64,000 bases of DNA from Halorubrum sp. JWXQ-INN 858 (lineage in GTDB: Archaea; Halobacteriota; Halobacteria; Halobacteriales; Haloferacaceae), in NCBI RefSeq assembly GCF_009806985.1, contig NZ_WUAX01000006.1, forward strand, positions 246,184 through 310,183. The letters run 5' to 3'. Positions 17,931 through 26,193 of the stretch are shown one piece after another. The position numbers and the translations under genes were made by a program. Below the pieces are notes generated by a model. It was given only the letters and a program-made list of their open reading frames with translations, was not told where the DNA came from and searched no databases. Position 1 is the stretch's first letter. The number at the start of each line of letters is the position of its first letter.

Positions 17931-18596
17931 GTGAACCGTCGGTTCGTCGCCGGAGGGGCGTTCGTCACGCTCATCGCGGCCGCCGCGCTGCTCGTCTCGC
18001 CGGGGAGAGCGATGGCGACCCTGGAGTGGCTCGCCGCGGACCCCGTGCGCTTCGGGGCCGCGCTGCTCGCGCTCGCGCTGGTCCGCCCGTTCCTCGCCTG
18101 GCCGACGACGCTCGTCGCCGTCGCGGTCGGGTTCGGCTACGGCTGGGTCGGCGTCCCGTTCGGGGTGGCCCTGCTCACGCTGACGGCGCTCCCGCCGTAC
18201 TACCTCTCACGGGCCGGGCGGGCGACCGTCGAGGACCGGCCGGGGAGCCGACTCCTCGACGCGGGCGAGCGATTCGTCGGCGTCGCGGGCGGGACCCGAA
18301 CCGTTGCGGCGACGCGGCTCCTCCCGATGCCGTCGGACGCGATCTCGATCGGCGCCGGCGTCGCGGGCGTCCGGCTCCGGCCCTTTCTGTTCGGCACCGC
18401 GGTCGGCGAGCTGCCGTGGGTGATCGCGGGGGTCGCGGTCGGCGTCTCCGCCGACCGGCTCGTCGCCGGCGACCTCTCGGCGCTCGACCCCGCGCTCTTC
18501 GTCGGAATGGCGGGCGTCGCCGCCCTCCTGCTCGCCGGCCCGTTCTACCGCGCTTATAAACGGCGCGGCGGCGAGGCCACGTCGCCAACGACCTGA
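17931..18596 (+). CDS. DedA/VTT-type membrane protein
   Basis: A 221-residue polytopic membrane protein with hydrophobic segments at about 5-25, 40-60, 63-90, 140-165 and 180-205. The family's re-entrant region is visible as RLLPMPSDAISIGAGVAGVR, matching the conserved G(R/T)xxPxxxxxxxxxAG pattern of TVP38/TMEM64/DedA proteins. These are lipid scramblase-like or proton-dependent transporters; the substrate is unknown. It starts with GTG, fixed by the TATA box 26 bases upstream. A second, shorter VTT-like protein is encoded at 43849. Confidence 0.85.
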   Translation: MNRRFVAGGAFVTLIAAAALLVSPGRAMATLEWLAADPVRFGAALLALALVRPFLAWPTTLVAVAVGFGYGWVGVPFGVALLTLTALPPYYLSRAGRATVEDRPGSRLLDAGERFVGVAGGTRTVAATRLLPMPSDAISIGAGVAGVRLRPFLFGTAVGELPWVIAGVAVGVSADRLVAGDLSALDPALFVGMAGVAALLLAGPFYRAYKRRGGEATSPTT

Positions 18597-18771
18597 CGCC
18601 GACCGGATCCGCTCCGCTCCCGCCGCCGCCGACGGTTCTCAGCGAGCCCGCGAGGGGAGCCGCTTCCGAACGCCGATCCCCCGCCGACTCTCCCTGCTGA
18701 GTTCACACGTGCCGAGGCCGGCGGCGGCGACGAGTCGGGAACGCCTAAGTCGTGGAACCCCAAGCGGAAGC

Positions 18772-20355
18772 ATGGTCGAGGCTCCAGCAACCGAGGAGGG
18801 TTGGTTCGCGCTCCACGACTTCCGGTCGATCGACTGGGACGCGTGGCGTGAGGCCCCCGAACACGAGCGGGACCGGGCGATCGAGGAGGGGGAGTCGTTC
18901 CTCCGACACCGCGAGCTGCTCGCGGACGCCGACGCCGGCGACTCGGCGGTGTTCTCCGTGCTCGGGCACAAGGCGGACCTCCTCATGGTCCACTTCCGCC
19001 CGACCCTCGACGACCTCTCGTCGATCGAGCGCCGCTTCGAGGACACCGCGCTCGGCGCGTTCACCGAGCGGGAGACCTCGTACGTCTCGGTCACCGAGGT
19101 GTCGGGGTACGTCTCGGACGACTACTTCACGGGCGACGAGGACGACGTCGACGAGGGGCTCCGCCGCTACATCGAGGGGAAGATGAAACCGGAGATCCCC
19201 GACGACGAGTACGTCTCCTTTTACCCGATGAGCAAGCGCCGCGGCGAGGAGTACAACTGGTACGACCTCTCCTTCGAGGACCGCGCCGACCTGATGGCGG
19301 GCCACGGCGAGGTCGGCCGGGAGTACGCCGGCCGGATCAAACAGGTGATCGCCTCCTCCGTCGGCTTCGACGACCACGAGTGGGGCGTCACGCTCTTTGC
19401 GGCCGACCCCACCGACATCAAGGACATCGTCTACGAGATGCGCTTCGACGAGGCGTCCTCGCGATACGGCGAGTTCGGCGACTTCTACGTCGGCCGCCGG
19501 TTCCCGCCGGCCGACCTCGGGGCGTACCTCGCCGGTGCGAAGGTTCCCGCGAGCGCCCACCCGGACGACGAGGGGAGCCACTCCCACGACGAAGGGGGCC
19601 ACGGTGGGTCCGCACACGGCCACGGTGGGTCCGCACACGGCGACCACCCGCACGGCGAAGGCGGTCACGGCGGCTCCGGCGACCACCCGCACGGCGAGGA
19701 CGGCCACGGCGAGTCCGGCGACGACCACCACGGCGACTCCGGCGACGCCGACGGAGAGGCCGAAGACGGCGACGCGGGGATCCGCGGGGAGCTCGCGGAC
19801 CTCGACATCTACGCCGGCAAGCCCCACGGCGAGGACGTGTACGCGACGGTCCTCTACAGCGAGGCCGACGTCGACGCGCTGTTCGACGAGGTCGAGGGGC
19901 TCCGCGGCAACTTCGACCACTACGGCTCGCACGTGAAGACGGCCGTCTACGAGGGGCGCGCGACGGACCGGGCGGCGGTCGTCTCGATCTGGGAGACCGC
20001 CTCTGCGGCCGAGACCGCGGGAGGCTTCCTCTCGGAGCTGCCGGGCGTCGTCGCCCGCGCCGGCGAGGAGTCCGGCTTCGGGACGATGGGGATGTTCTAC
20101 ACGACGAAGTCGGAACACCGCGAGGACTTCGTCGAGACGTTCGACGACGTGGGCGAGCTGCTCGGCGAGATGGAGGGCCACTTCGAGACCGATCTCATGG
20201 TGAACGTCGAGAACGACGACGACATGTTCATCGCGAGCCAGTGGCGCTCGAAGGAGGACGCGATGGCGTTCTTCCGCTCCGACGAGTTCGGCGAGACGGT
20301 GCGGTTCGGCCGCGAGGTGCTCGCGGACCGGCCGCGACACGTCTTCCTCGCGTAG
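18772..20355 (+). CDS. pitA: PitA: heme-binding chlorite-dismutase-like domain joined to a monooxygenase-like domain
   Basis: A 527-residue fusion found in haloarchaea. Residues 1 to about 250 form a chlorite-dismutase/HemQ-type domain: DLMAGHGEVGREYAGRIKQV near 180 carries the likely heme-ligand His and the HGxxGR pattern. A His/Gly/Asp-rich linker (about 263-335, repeating GGSAHGH and GDHPHGE) follows. About 340-527 is a ferredoxin-like antibiotic-biosynthesis-monooxygenase (ABM) domain, seen as FGTMGMFYTTKSEHREDFVE and FIASQWRSKEDAMAFF. The family is thought to act in heme metabolism, possibly as a coproheme decarboxylase. A TATA-like element at about 18742 supports the ATG at 18772 over the upstream frame. 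The His-rich linker may bind metal. Confidence 0.92.
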   Translation: MVEAPATEEGWFALHDFRSIDWDAWREAPEHERDRAIEEGESFLRHRELLADADAGDSAVFSVLGHKADLLMVHFRPTLDDLSSIERRFEDTALGAFTERETSYVSVTEVSGYVSDDYFTGDEDDVDEGLRRYIEGKMKPEIPDDEYVSFYPMSKRRGEEYNWYDLSFEDRADLMAGHGEVGREYAGRIKQVIASSVGFDDHEWGVTLFAADPTDIKDIVYEMRFDEASSRYGEFGDFYVGRRFPPADLGAYLAGAKVPASAHPDDEGSHSHDEGGHGGSAHGHGGSAHGDHPHGEGGHGGSGDHPHGEDGHGESGDDHHGDSGDADGEAEDGDAGIRGELADLDIYAGKPHGEDVYATVLYSEADVDALFDEVEGLRGNFDHYGSHVKTAVYEGRATDRAAVVSIWETASAAETAGGFLSELPGVVARAGEESGFGTMGMFYTTKSEHREDFVETFDDVGELLGEMEGHFETDLMVNVENDDDMFIASQWRSKEDAMAFFRSDEFGETVRFGREVLADRPRHVFLA

Positions 20356-20416
20356 GCGACGCCCGACGCCCGGCACCCGGAACCCGGCTGTCGACCGGGC
20401 GAGCGACCCATCGCCC

Positions 20417-20425
20417 GTTTTTAAG
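20417..20425 (+). promoter_or_regulatory. TATA box of uspA gene at 20449
   Basis: TTTTTAAGT about 27 bases before the ATG at 20449. Confidence 0.65.
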
Positions 20426-20448
20426 TTCCCGCTGATCGAACGGCGAGT

Positions 20449-20913
20449 ATGTTCGATACGATCGTGATCGCGACGGACGGCTCCGACAGCGTCCGTCGGG
20501 CCGTCGAGGTCGCGCTCGACATGGCCGGCCGGTTCGACGCCGACGTCCACGCCCTGTACGTCATCGACGCGGGCGAGGTCGAGTCGTCGCCGGAGGCCGT
20601 CCGCGAGGACCTGCGGGACGCGCTCGACGAGCGGGGCGAGGCGGCGCTCGAACGGGTGATCGACACGGCCGCGACCGCCGGCGACGGCGTCGACGTCGCC
20701 GTCGAGGTGCGCCAGGGCCGGCCCGCGGCGGAGATCGGCGCGTACGCCCGCGAGATCGACGCGGACCTCGTCGCCACCGGCACCCGCGGCCGACACGGCG
20801 AGAACCGGTTCCTCATCGGCTCGGTCGCGGAGCGGGTCGTCCGCACCTGTCCGGTCCCCGTGTTGACCGTCCGGCAGCTGACCGACGAGGACCCCCGGCG
20901 GACGACGATCTGA
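20449..20913 (+). CDS. Universal stress protein UspA family
   Basis: A 154-residue single UspA domain. It opens with the family strand IVIATDGSDSVRRAV and ends with the ATP-binding signature ATGTRGRHGENRFLIGSVAE followed by CPVPVLTVR. Proteins with the G-x2-G-x9-G(S/T) pattern, seen here, usually bind ATP. A cytoplasmic stress-response role is inferred. It has its own promoter. Two other UspA proteins are encoded at 33366 and 40895. Confidence 0.92.
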   Translation: MFDTIVIATDGSDSVRRAVEVALDMAGRFDADVHALYVIDAGEVESSPEAVREDLRDALDERGEAALERVIDTAATAGDGVDVAVEVRQGRPAAEIGAYAREIDADLVATGTRGRHGENRFLIGSVAERVVRTCPVPVLTVRQLTDEDPRRTTI

Positions 20914-20918
20914 GTCCA

Positions 20919-21006
20919 GCGGACGACGTCGATCCGGGTTGCGGACGACGTCGATCTGGGGGCGACGGGAGACGGCGGTCTGGGTTGCGGACGACGTCGA
21001 TCTGGG
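20919..21006. repeat. Direct repeats of GCGGACGACGTCGAT(C/T)(C/T)GGG, three copies
   Basis: Copies at 20919-20938, 20941-20960 and 20987-21006 lie between the uspA gene and the DHH phosphoesterase gene. The core GACGTC is palindromic. They could be slippage products; a binding-site role is possible but unproven. Confidence 0.7.
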
Positions 21007-21094
21007 GGGACGGGCGGCGACCGATCGGGGCCGAACGCGCGTCGTCCGCGGGGAGAACGGCGGAGTTTTCCGGCTGCCGGCCGCCAACGCGAGT

Positions 21095-22459
21095 ATGGAC
21101 GACGAACTCATCGACGAGACGGGCCGTCCGGTCTCGCGGTACACGCGGCTCCCCGGCAAGGGCTTCTTCTACCCGGATTCGCTCGACGACGGACATCAGG
21201 AGGAGCGCGCCGCGGAGACGATCGAGGGGGCCGACGCGGTCGTGATCGCCGACGGCGACGCCGACGGCCTCGCCTGCGCGGCGATGGTCCGCGAGACGCA
21301 CGACGCCGCGCTCGACGTCGCCGCCTTCGAGGCCGCCATCGAGGCCCGACTGGCCGCCGAGGGCGTCGACGGCGCGGGGGCGGCGGCCGACGTCGGGGAC
21401 GATGCGGACGCCTCCACCGAGGACGAGTCCACGGAACCCGATGACTCGACCGCGGAACCCGATGACCCGACCGCGGAAACGGACGATCCGACCGCGGAAA
21501 CGGACGACCCGACCGCGGACGCCCACGCGGAGTCGCCCGTCGGGCTGATCGCCGCCGGGCCGTACGCGCTCGCGCGCTCGCTCGAACGCGTCGTCGAGTA
21601 CGCCGACGACGGGATCGACCTGTACGTCTGTGACCTCTGTCCGGACGAGTACGAGCCGATCGCGGAGTCGTTGGAGGCGCTCGCGGACGTCTGTGCGTCG
21701 ATCCGCTGGTTCGACCACCATCAGTGGGACGACGCGGTCGCGGCGTCGGTTCGCGAGGCCGGCGTCGACCTCGTCGTCGGCGACTCCGACGCCGAGTGTA
21801 CGGCGGACGTGGCGCTTCGCTCGCTCGACGGCCTCGACGACGACCGCTGGGCGGAGCTGGCCGCGGTCACCCGCGACCACGACCTCTGGATCAAGGAGGA
21901 CCCGCGCTCGGACGACCTCGCCGACTACGCCTACTGGACCGGTGCGGAGGAGTACACGACGGTCGTCGGCGCGTACGGCGCGGACCTCCCCCGGACGGTC
22001 CACGACTACGTCGAGCACCGACGGGTCGAGAAACGCGCCCGGATCGACGCCGCCATCGACCGCGCGGTCACCCACGAGGTCGGCGAGTGGACCGTCGCCG
22101 TGACGTACGGCCGGTGCTCACAGAACGAGGTCGCCGAGGGGCTCCGGGAGAGGGGCGCCGACGCGGCCGTGATCGTCAAACCCGCGGGGTCGGCGTCGAT
22201 CCGCGGCTCCGAGGGCTTCGAGCACGCCCACGAGGTCGCCGGGAAGGTCAACGGCGGTGGCCACCCGCGGGCCGCGGGCTGTAAGCCCGACATCTACGAC
22301 GACATGCTCGACTACGCACACCACTGGACGACCGACGGACAGGCGTGCCGACGGGTCATCCTCGCGGCGTTCGAGGCCGTCGCGGAGGCGGTCGCGGACG
22401 CTGAAGAGGGTACGGAAGGCACGGAGGCGGACGCGGAGGCGAACGCCGACGACGCGTAG
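21095..22459 (+). CDS. DHH-family phosphoesterase
   Basis: A 454-residue protein of the DHH superfamily. Visible motifs are DGDADGLACAAMV (motif I, metal-binding Asp), WFDHHQWDD (the DHH signature), and the DHHA1-domain GKVNGGGHPRAAGC. Members hydrolyse phosphodiester bonds in oligonucleotides or nucleotides (RecJ, NrnA, archaeal GAN-like exonucleases). Residues about 93-150 are an in-frame repeat insertion (DDPTAETDDPTAE units) between motif I and the rest, which looks like slippage-driven linker growth. The ATG at 21095 gives the conserved N-terminus MDDELIDETGRPVSRY; the longer frame runs through the repeat region and is not used. Confidence 0.9.
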   Translation: MDDELIDETGRPVSRYTRLPGKGFFYPDSLDDGHQEERAAETIEGADAVVIADGDADGLACAAMVRETHDAALDVAAFEAAIEARLAAEGVDGAGAAADVGDDADASTEDESTEPDDSTAEPDDPTAETDDPTAETDDPTADAHAESPVGLIAAGPYALARSLERVVEYADDGIDLYVCDLCPDEYEPIAESLEALADVCASIRWFDHHQWDDAVAASVREAGVDLVVGDSDAECTADVALRSLDGLDDDRWAELAAVTRDHDLWIKEDPRSDDLADYAYWTGAEEYTTVVGAYGADLPRTVHDYVEHRRVEKRARIDAAIDRAVTHEVGEWTVAVTYGRCSQNEVAEGLRERGADAAVIVKPAGSASIRGSEGFEHAHEVAGKVNGGGHPRAAGCKPDIYDDMLDYAHHWTTDGQACRRVILAAFEAVAEAVADAEEGTEGTEADAEANADDA

Positions 22460-22574
22460 CCGACGGCGACGACGCGTACCCGACGACGGTAAGCGCCTCA
22501 TACTCGAAGTAACGCCGCCGTACGACGCTTAACGGTCTATACAACTCTTATAGGGGACCCTCCAACGGGGCGGC

Positions 22575-23405
22575 ATGACGTGGTCAGCAACGGCGGTCGC
22601 GGTCGGGGTCGTGGCGGGACTCGGCGGGCTCGTCGCCGGAGGACGCGGAGCGGACGACGGGTTCGACCCGACAGTCCGGATCAGCGACGACGGGTTGAGC
22701 TTCCGGCTCGCGTACGACGACGTCGAGCCCGACACCGTGACCGTCCACACCGCGGACGGCACGGTCCACGAGTTCACCGGTGCGATGGCGCGCGAGGGGG
22801 GCTACCGACGGGGGTGGGACGCGCTCCACATCGACGACGGCTGGTACGGCCCGATCGAGCGCGTCGAGGCGACGCGAGGGTCGAAGACGGTCGTGGCCGA
22901 GGCCGAGCGGGAGCCGTCGCTGAGGGTCACCTGTTCGCTGTGGCGGACGCCGGACCGTCGCCCGGACGACTTCCGGATGGAGTACGACCACGCCTCGCTG
23001 TGGTACGACCCGCCGGTCGGCGACGAGCCCGTCTACGGGTCGCCCGGGCGCGTCCTGCGGTCGGTCGAGGACGTCGCCTCGGAGCTACGGATCGACTTCG
23101 ACAACCGCCCGGACTGCGAGCCGGACGGCGACGTGGCGGTGGTCTTCGACGACGACGCGGTGACCGTCCACCCCGAGGAGTTCGTCACTGGCGTCGCCGA
23201 GATCTATCGCCCGCAGCTAACGTTCGCGGACGGCAGCCGGGCGATCCTCGCGGACCGCGACGACCCGATCGAACCGCCCGTGACGTTCGTCGGCGACGGC
23301 GAGCACGCGGGGACCCCGATCCGCGAGCTCCACTTCCGGAACGACCCCGGCGGCGAGACGGCGTTCACCTACCGGAACCCGGACCTCGATCACTCCCCTC
23401 GCTGA
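22575..23405 (+). CDS. Membrane-anchored or secreted beta-rich protein, unknown
   Basis: A 276-residue protein with one N-terminal hydrophobic segment (residues 4-24, VAVGVVAGLGGLVAGG) acting as a signal anchor. The rest is acidic and beta-strand-rich (DGLSFRLAYDDVEPDTVTVH and similar). No catalytic motif recognised. CTCTTATAGG at 22544-22553 is a good TATA box 26 bases upstream, fixing the start. It ends just before the tRNA-Val region. Confidence 0.8.
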   Translation: MTWSATAVAVGVVAGLGGLVAGGRGADDGFDPTVRISDDGLSFRLAYDDVEPDTVTVHTADGTVHEFTGAMAREGGYRRGWDALHIDDGWYGPIERVEATRGSKTVVAEAEREPSLRVTCSLWRTPDRRPDDFRMEYDHASLWYDPPVGDEPVYGSPGRVLRSVEDVASELRIDFDNRPDCEPDGDVAVVFDDDAVTVHPEEFVTGVAEIYRPQLTFADGSRAILADRDDPIEPPVTFVGDGEHAGTPIRELHFRNDPGGETAFTYRNPDLDHSPR

Positions 23406-23432
23406 CGCTCGTAGTTACGGTGTCGACGAGAA

Positions 23433-23456
23433 TGGGTTGGGGCGGATTCGAACCGC
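23433..23456. repeat. 24-bp copy of the tRNA-Val 3' end
   Basis: Identical to 23562-23585, same orientation, 129 bases away. It starts exactly at the base corresponding to the tRNA discriminator and covers acceptor 3' strand, the 3' T-stem strand, the T-loop and four bases of the 5' T-stem strand. This is an att-like tRNA fragment. Confidence 0.75.
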
Positions 23457-23558
23457 GAGGACTTCGCTCCGCTCGTCCTCTGGGCTCGGATCCGTGTCAT
23501 CCATCCTGGCGGCACGGCTCCTCACTCGCGTCGCTCGTTCGTCGCAGTGTGCCGCCAG
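23457..23558. repeat. Two inverted repeats between the tRNA-Val fragment and tRNA-Val
   Basis: GAGGAC (23457-23462) pairs with GTCCTC (23475-23480), and CTGGCGGCAC (23506-23515) pairs perfectly with GTGCCGCCAG (23549-23558). The spacer between the two tRNA 3'-end copies is therefore almost entirely hairpin-forming. Confidence 0.7.
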
Positions 23559-23561
23559 AAG

Positions 23562-23636
23562 TGGGTTGGGGCGGATTCGAACCGCCGACCTGCTCCGTGT
23601 GAAGGAGCCGTCATAACCGGGCTAGACCACCAACCC
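23562..23636 (-). tRNA. tRNA-Val (CAC)
   Basis: On the minus strand: acceptor GGGTTGG, D-arm TGGTCTAGCCCGGTTATGAC, anticodon stem and loop GCTCC TTCACAC GGAGC giving anticodon CAC, and T-arm GGCGG TTCGAAT CCGCC, closing with CCAACCC and discriminator A. All stems pair. CCA is not encoded and there is no intron. A TATA-like CTTAAGTTTC lies about 27 bases upstream on the minus strand (23661-23670). Confidence 0.95.
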
Positions 23637-23732
23637 GTGCGGATCAACGTACCCGACGTCGAAACTTAAGGGTTGCTTTGTCGGGCCGATCGGCGGGTCG
23701 GTTTCAAGCCCTCCCCGCGCATGTGTGGGGGT

Positions 23733-24311
23733 ATGACTCACGAGCTTCGGTTCCTCGAACGGCTCCGTCAGCGCGTCGCCGGCCTGCTTCACCTCCCGCT
23801 GTCGGCGGTCGGCCTCTACGCCGAACGCGAGACCTCACGCGACCAGTACGCGCTCACCCTGCGGGAGCCGTACCCGAGGGTCGAAGCGACGCTCCATCGA
23901 CTCGGCTTCGTCCGCAACCTCGTCTCCTCGCTCAAACACCGCGCGTACGACGCCCCATCGGAGACGACCGTGGCGAGCTGGGCGCGCTACCCCGAGGGCG
24001 CGCTCGCCAGCACCCACCAGCTTCACCTCGGGCTGTTCGTCGGGGCCGACGGCGAGACGACCGACGTGTACGCCCACTGGGAGCCCTCGTGGATCCGCCA
24101 CCCGATCCGCCACTACCGTGCGCGGGAGGTGGACTCCGCCGCCGGCGTCGCCCGCGTCCGGGACCTGTTCGAGCGCGAGGGGGTCGAGTACGTGATCGTC
24201 CCGGCGGGCGACCGGCTCGCGACGGAGCCGGCACACGACGCCGAAGCGGGGCGGGAAGACCTCGACGGCGAGCGTCCGGGCGACGACGTCGACCACGGAA
24301 GCGACATCTGA
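23733..24311 (+). CDS. Conserved hypothetical protein
   Basis: A 192-residue protein I do not recognise. It starts MTHELRFLERLRQRVAG, is rich in Arg and His in its centre (HWEPSWIRHPIRHYRARE) and ends in a disordered acidic tail. It may be a small alpha/beta protein; no signal peptide or membrane segment. The ATG at 23733 is preferred; an in-frame ATG at 23721 would add four residues and cannot be excluded. It lies next to tRNA-Val and converges with 24366-24701. Confidence 0.7.
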   Translation: MTHELRFLERLRQRVAGLLHLPLSAVGLYAERETSRDQYALTLREPYPRVEATLHRLGFVRNLVSSLKHRAYDAPSETTVASWARYPEGALASTHQLHLGLFVGADGETTDVYAHWEPSWIRHPIRHYRAREVDSAAGVARVRDLFEREGVEYVIVPAGDRLATEPAHDAEAGREDLDGERPGDDVDHGSDI

Positions 24312-24365
24312 TCCGGCTCAAACGCCCGCCCACAACGGCTCCGTTGGCGGTCACACCGTTTCCGG

Positions 24366-24701
24366 TTACTTCTCGGTCGCCGCCGACTCCGCCGACTCCG
24401 TCGGTTCGCCCGCCTCACCCGACGCCGCCTCGTCCCCGCCGCGGTTCCGGTACGCCTCGATCCGCTGTCGCGCCGCGGCGACGGCCTCCCGCGCCTCGCC
24501 TTCGGCCCGCTCCTCCAGCTCCGCGAGGTCCGCCTGGAGCTTCGCGAGCCGGGACGGCTCCGGCTCCTCGGGTTCTTCCTCGTCGCCGACGAGCTCCGAG
24601 ACGCGGCGCTGGAGCGGTTCGAGCTCCTCTTTGATCCCCGCTTTCGCGTGTTCGGCCGCGCGACCTAGGTAGTACCGAGCGTCCTCGAAGTGCTTGCTCA
24701 T
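24366..24701 (-). CDS. Coiled-coil haloarchaeal protein (DUF7553-like)
   Basis: A 111-residue charged helical protein: MSKHFEDARYYLGRAAEHAK at the N-terminus, then heptad-rich helices (LQADLAELEERAEGEAREAV) and an Ala/Glu/Ser tail. This family (DUF7553 from memory) is common in haloarchaea and unstudied. A reverse-strand TATA box (GATTATAT, about 24723-24730) lies 25-27 bases upstream of the ATG at 24701. Confidence 0.8.
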   Translation of the reverse strand: MSKHFEDARYYLGRAAEHAKAGIKEELEPLQRRVSELVGDEEEPEEPEPSRLAKLQADLAELEERAEGEAREAVAAARQRIEAYRNRGGDEAASGEAGEPTESAESAATEK

Positions 24702-24754
24702 ATCTGCCCTTTGGCGAACAACAGATATAATCTTTCCGTCCGAGGGAGGTGGGA

Positions 24755-25390
24755 TCAGTACGTCGGCGACTCTTCGCGCTCGCCGTCGCGCGCGTTCGCC
24801 ACGCGACCGAGCGTGAAGAGGAGGTCGGAGAGCCGGTTGAGGTAGGTGACGACGTTCCCGTTGATCGCCTCGGTGCGGGCGAGCGCGACCGTTCGGCGCT
24901 CCGCCCGGCGCACGACCGCCCGAGCGTGATGGAGCGCCGCCCCGGCCTCGCCGCCGCCGGGCAGCACGAACGAGCGCAGCGGCTCCAGCTCGTCGTCGAA
25001 CCCGTCGATCCGCGCCTCGAGCGTTTCGACGTGTGCGGGACGAACGCGCGGCGCCTCGGACGTCGGGGCGGCGTCGGTCGCGTCGGCGTCGCCCGTGTCG
25101 GCGTCGGTCGCGTCGGCGTCGCCCGTGCCGGTGTCGGTTGCGCCGGCATCATCCGCCGCGTCGCCGACGGCCGGGTCCGCGAGGTCCGCCTGCACGACGT
25201 GGAGGTGGTTCTGGACCGTGGCGAGCAGCTCGTCGATGTCCTCGTGGCCGGTCGGTCTGACCGTGCCGATCAGCGCGTTCGCCTCGTCGACGGTCCCGTA
25301 CGCCTCGATGCGCGGGTCGGTCTTCGGGACCCGAGTTCGATCCCGGAGGTCCGTCTCGCCGGCGTCGCCGCGGCCCGTGTAGATCGTCAT
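24755..25390 (-). CDS. pduO: ATP:cob(I)alamin adenosyltransferase, PduO type
   Basis: A 211-residue enzyme that transfers the adenosyl group of ATP to cob(I)alamin, making coenzyme B12. Family motifs are TGRGDAGETDL near residue 5 (phosphate binding), EAYGTVDEANA near 29, and RRAERRTVAL plus NVVTYLNRLSDLLFTLGR near the end. Residues about 73-112 are a repeat insertion (DADATDADTGDADATDA) absent from typical PduO enzymes, placed in a loop before the RVRPAHVETLE helix. The ATG overlaps the glutaredoxin stop codon by four bases (ATGA), so both genes form one operon. Confidence 0.92.
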   Translation of the reverse strand: MTIYTGRGDAGETDLRDRTRVPKTDPRIEAYGTVDEANALIGTVRPTGHEDIDELLATVQNHLHVVQADLADPAVGDAADDAGATDTGTGDADATDADTGDADATDAAPTSEAPRVRPAHVETLEARIDGFDDELEPLRSFVLPGGGEAGAALHHARAVVRRAERRTVALARTEAINGNVVTYLNRLSDLLFTLGRVANARDGEREESPTY

Positions 25391-25626
25391 GCCAACGTCC
25401 GCTCGACGTACTCGAGGATGTTCGCGCTCTCCGACATCGTCACGCCGCGTTCCTCGTCGACGAGCACGGGGACGCCGCGCTGGCCGCTCACGCGTTTGAC
25501 CTCGTTTCGGTCGGCGTGGAGCGCATCGACCCACACCGTCTCGTAGTCGACGCCGGCGTCGGACAGGGCGTCGTGGACCGTCACGCACCACGGGCAGCCG
25601 TCCAGCGCGTACAGAGTGATGCTCAT
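25387..25626 (-). CDS. Glutaredoxin-like protein
   Basis: A 79-residue thioredoxin-fold protein with redox motif CPWC at residues 11-14 and the cis-proline GVPVLVDEE near 51-59, matching glutaredoxins/NrdH-like proteins. It would reduce disulfides or protein thiols in the cytoplasm. It is the first gene of a two-gene unit with the corrinoid adenosyltransferase, which needs reduced cobalt, so a reducing role for that enzyme is possible but unproven. Confidence 0.88.
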   Translation of the reverse strand: MSITLYALDGCPWCVTVHDALSDAGVDYETVWVDALHADRNEVKRVSGQRGVPVLVDEERGVTMSESANILEYVERTLA

Positions 25627-25763
25627 ACGGCTACGTCTCCGTCGGCGACGCTCAAGAAGGTGTGGCCCGCTCCGTCCGTCGGCCGCCGCCGGCCGCCGCC
25701 GGTCGCCGCCGGTCACCTCACGGACGCGACGATCGCCGACGATCGAAGGCCGTGAGCCGGCGG

Positions 25764-26162
25764 CTACAGGTCGTGGTAGTCGACGATCGCCGAGCGGTAC
25801 GCCTCGGGGATCGGCATCGGTCGTCCGGTCGACTCGTCGAGGAACACCTGCGTCGACTCCGCCTCCGCGGCGACCCCCTCGTCCGTACGGATCTCGTAGG
25901 TCATCGGGAGGCTCGACGTCCCGATCTCGGGCACGTCGATCGCGGCTGTCACCGAGCCAGCCTCGAGTTCGACCGGCCGCCGGTACTCGATCGACAGCGC
26001 CGCCAACACGGTCGGGATCGACGAGAGGTCGGTGTCCAACACGTCGCGGGCGTACCGCGTGCGCGCCTGCTCCGTGTACGTCGCGTAGACGGCGTTGTTC
26101 ACGTGTCCCATCGAGTCGATGTCCCGGAAACGTACCTCGATCTCGGCCGCGTACTCGGTCAT
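25764..26162 (-). CDS. Acyl-CoA thioesterase, 4HBT hot-dog family
   Basis: A 132-residue single hot-dog domain. FRDIDSMGHVNNAVYATYTE carries the family's catalytic Asp region (D-x-M-G-H-V-N-N). It should hydrolyse an acyl-CoA thioester; the acyl group is unknown. The start at 26162 gives the usual short N-terminus MTEYAAEIEVRF; nine extra codons upstream are possible but run towards the tandem repeats. Confidence 0.88.
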   Translation of the reverse strand: MTEYAAEIEVRFRDIDSMGHVNNAVYATYTEQARTRYARDVLDTDLSSIPTVLAALSIEYRRPVELEAGSVTAAIDVPEIGTSSLPMTYEIRTDEGVAAEAESTQVFLDESTGRPMPIPEAYRSAIVDYHDL

Positions 26163-26193
26163 ACCCCGAGCGACGTCGACCGCCCCCATGTAG

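Noticed and set aside
18745-21159. 804-residue open frame opposite pitA and uspA
   Set aside because: Antisense shadow spanning several real genes and their promoters.
23433-23456. Second tRNA-Val gene
   Set aside because: Only the last 24 bases of the tRNA match; anticodon and D arms are absent, so it is a fragment.
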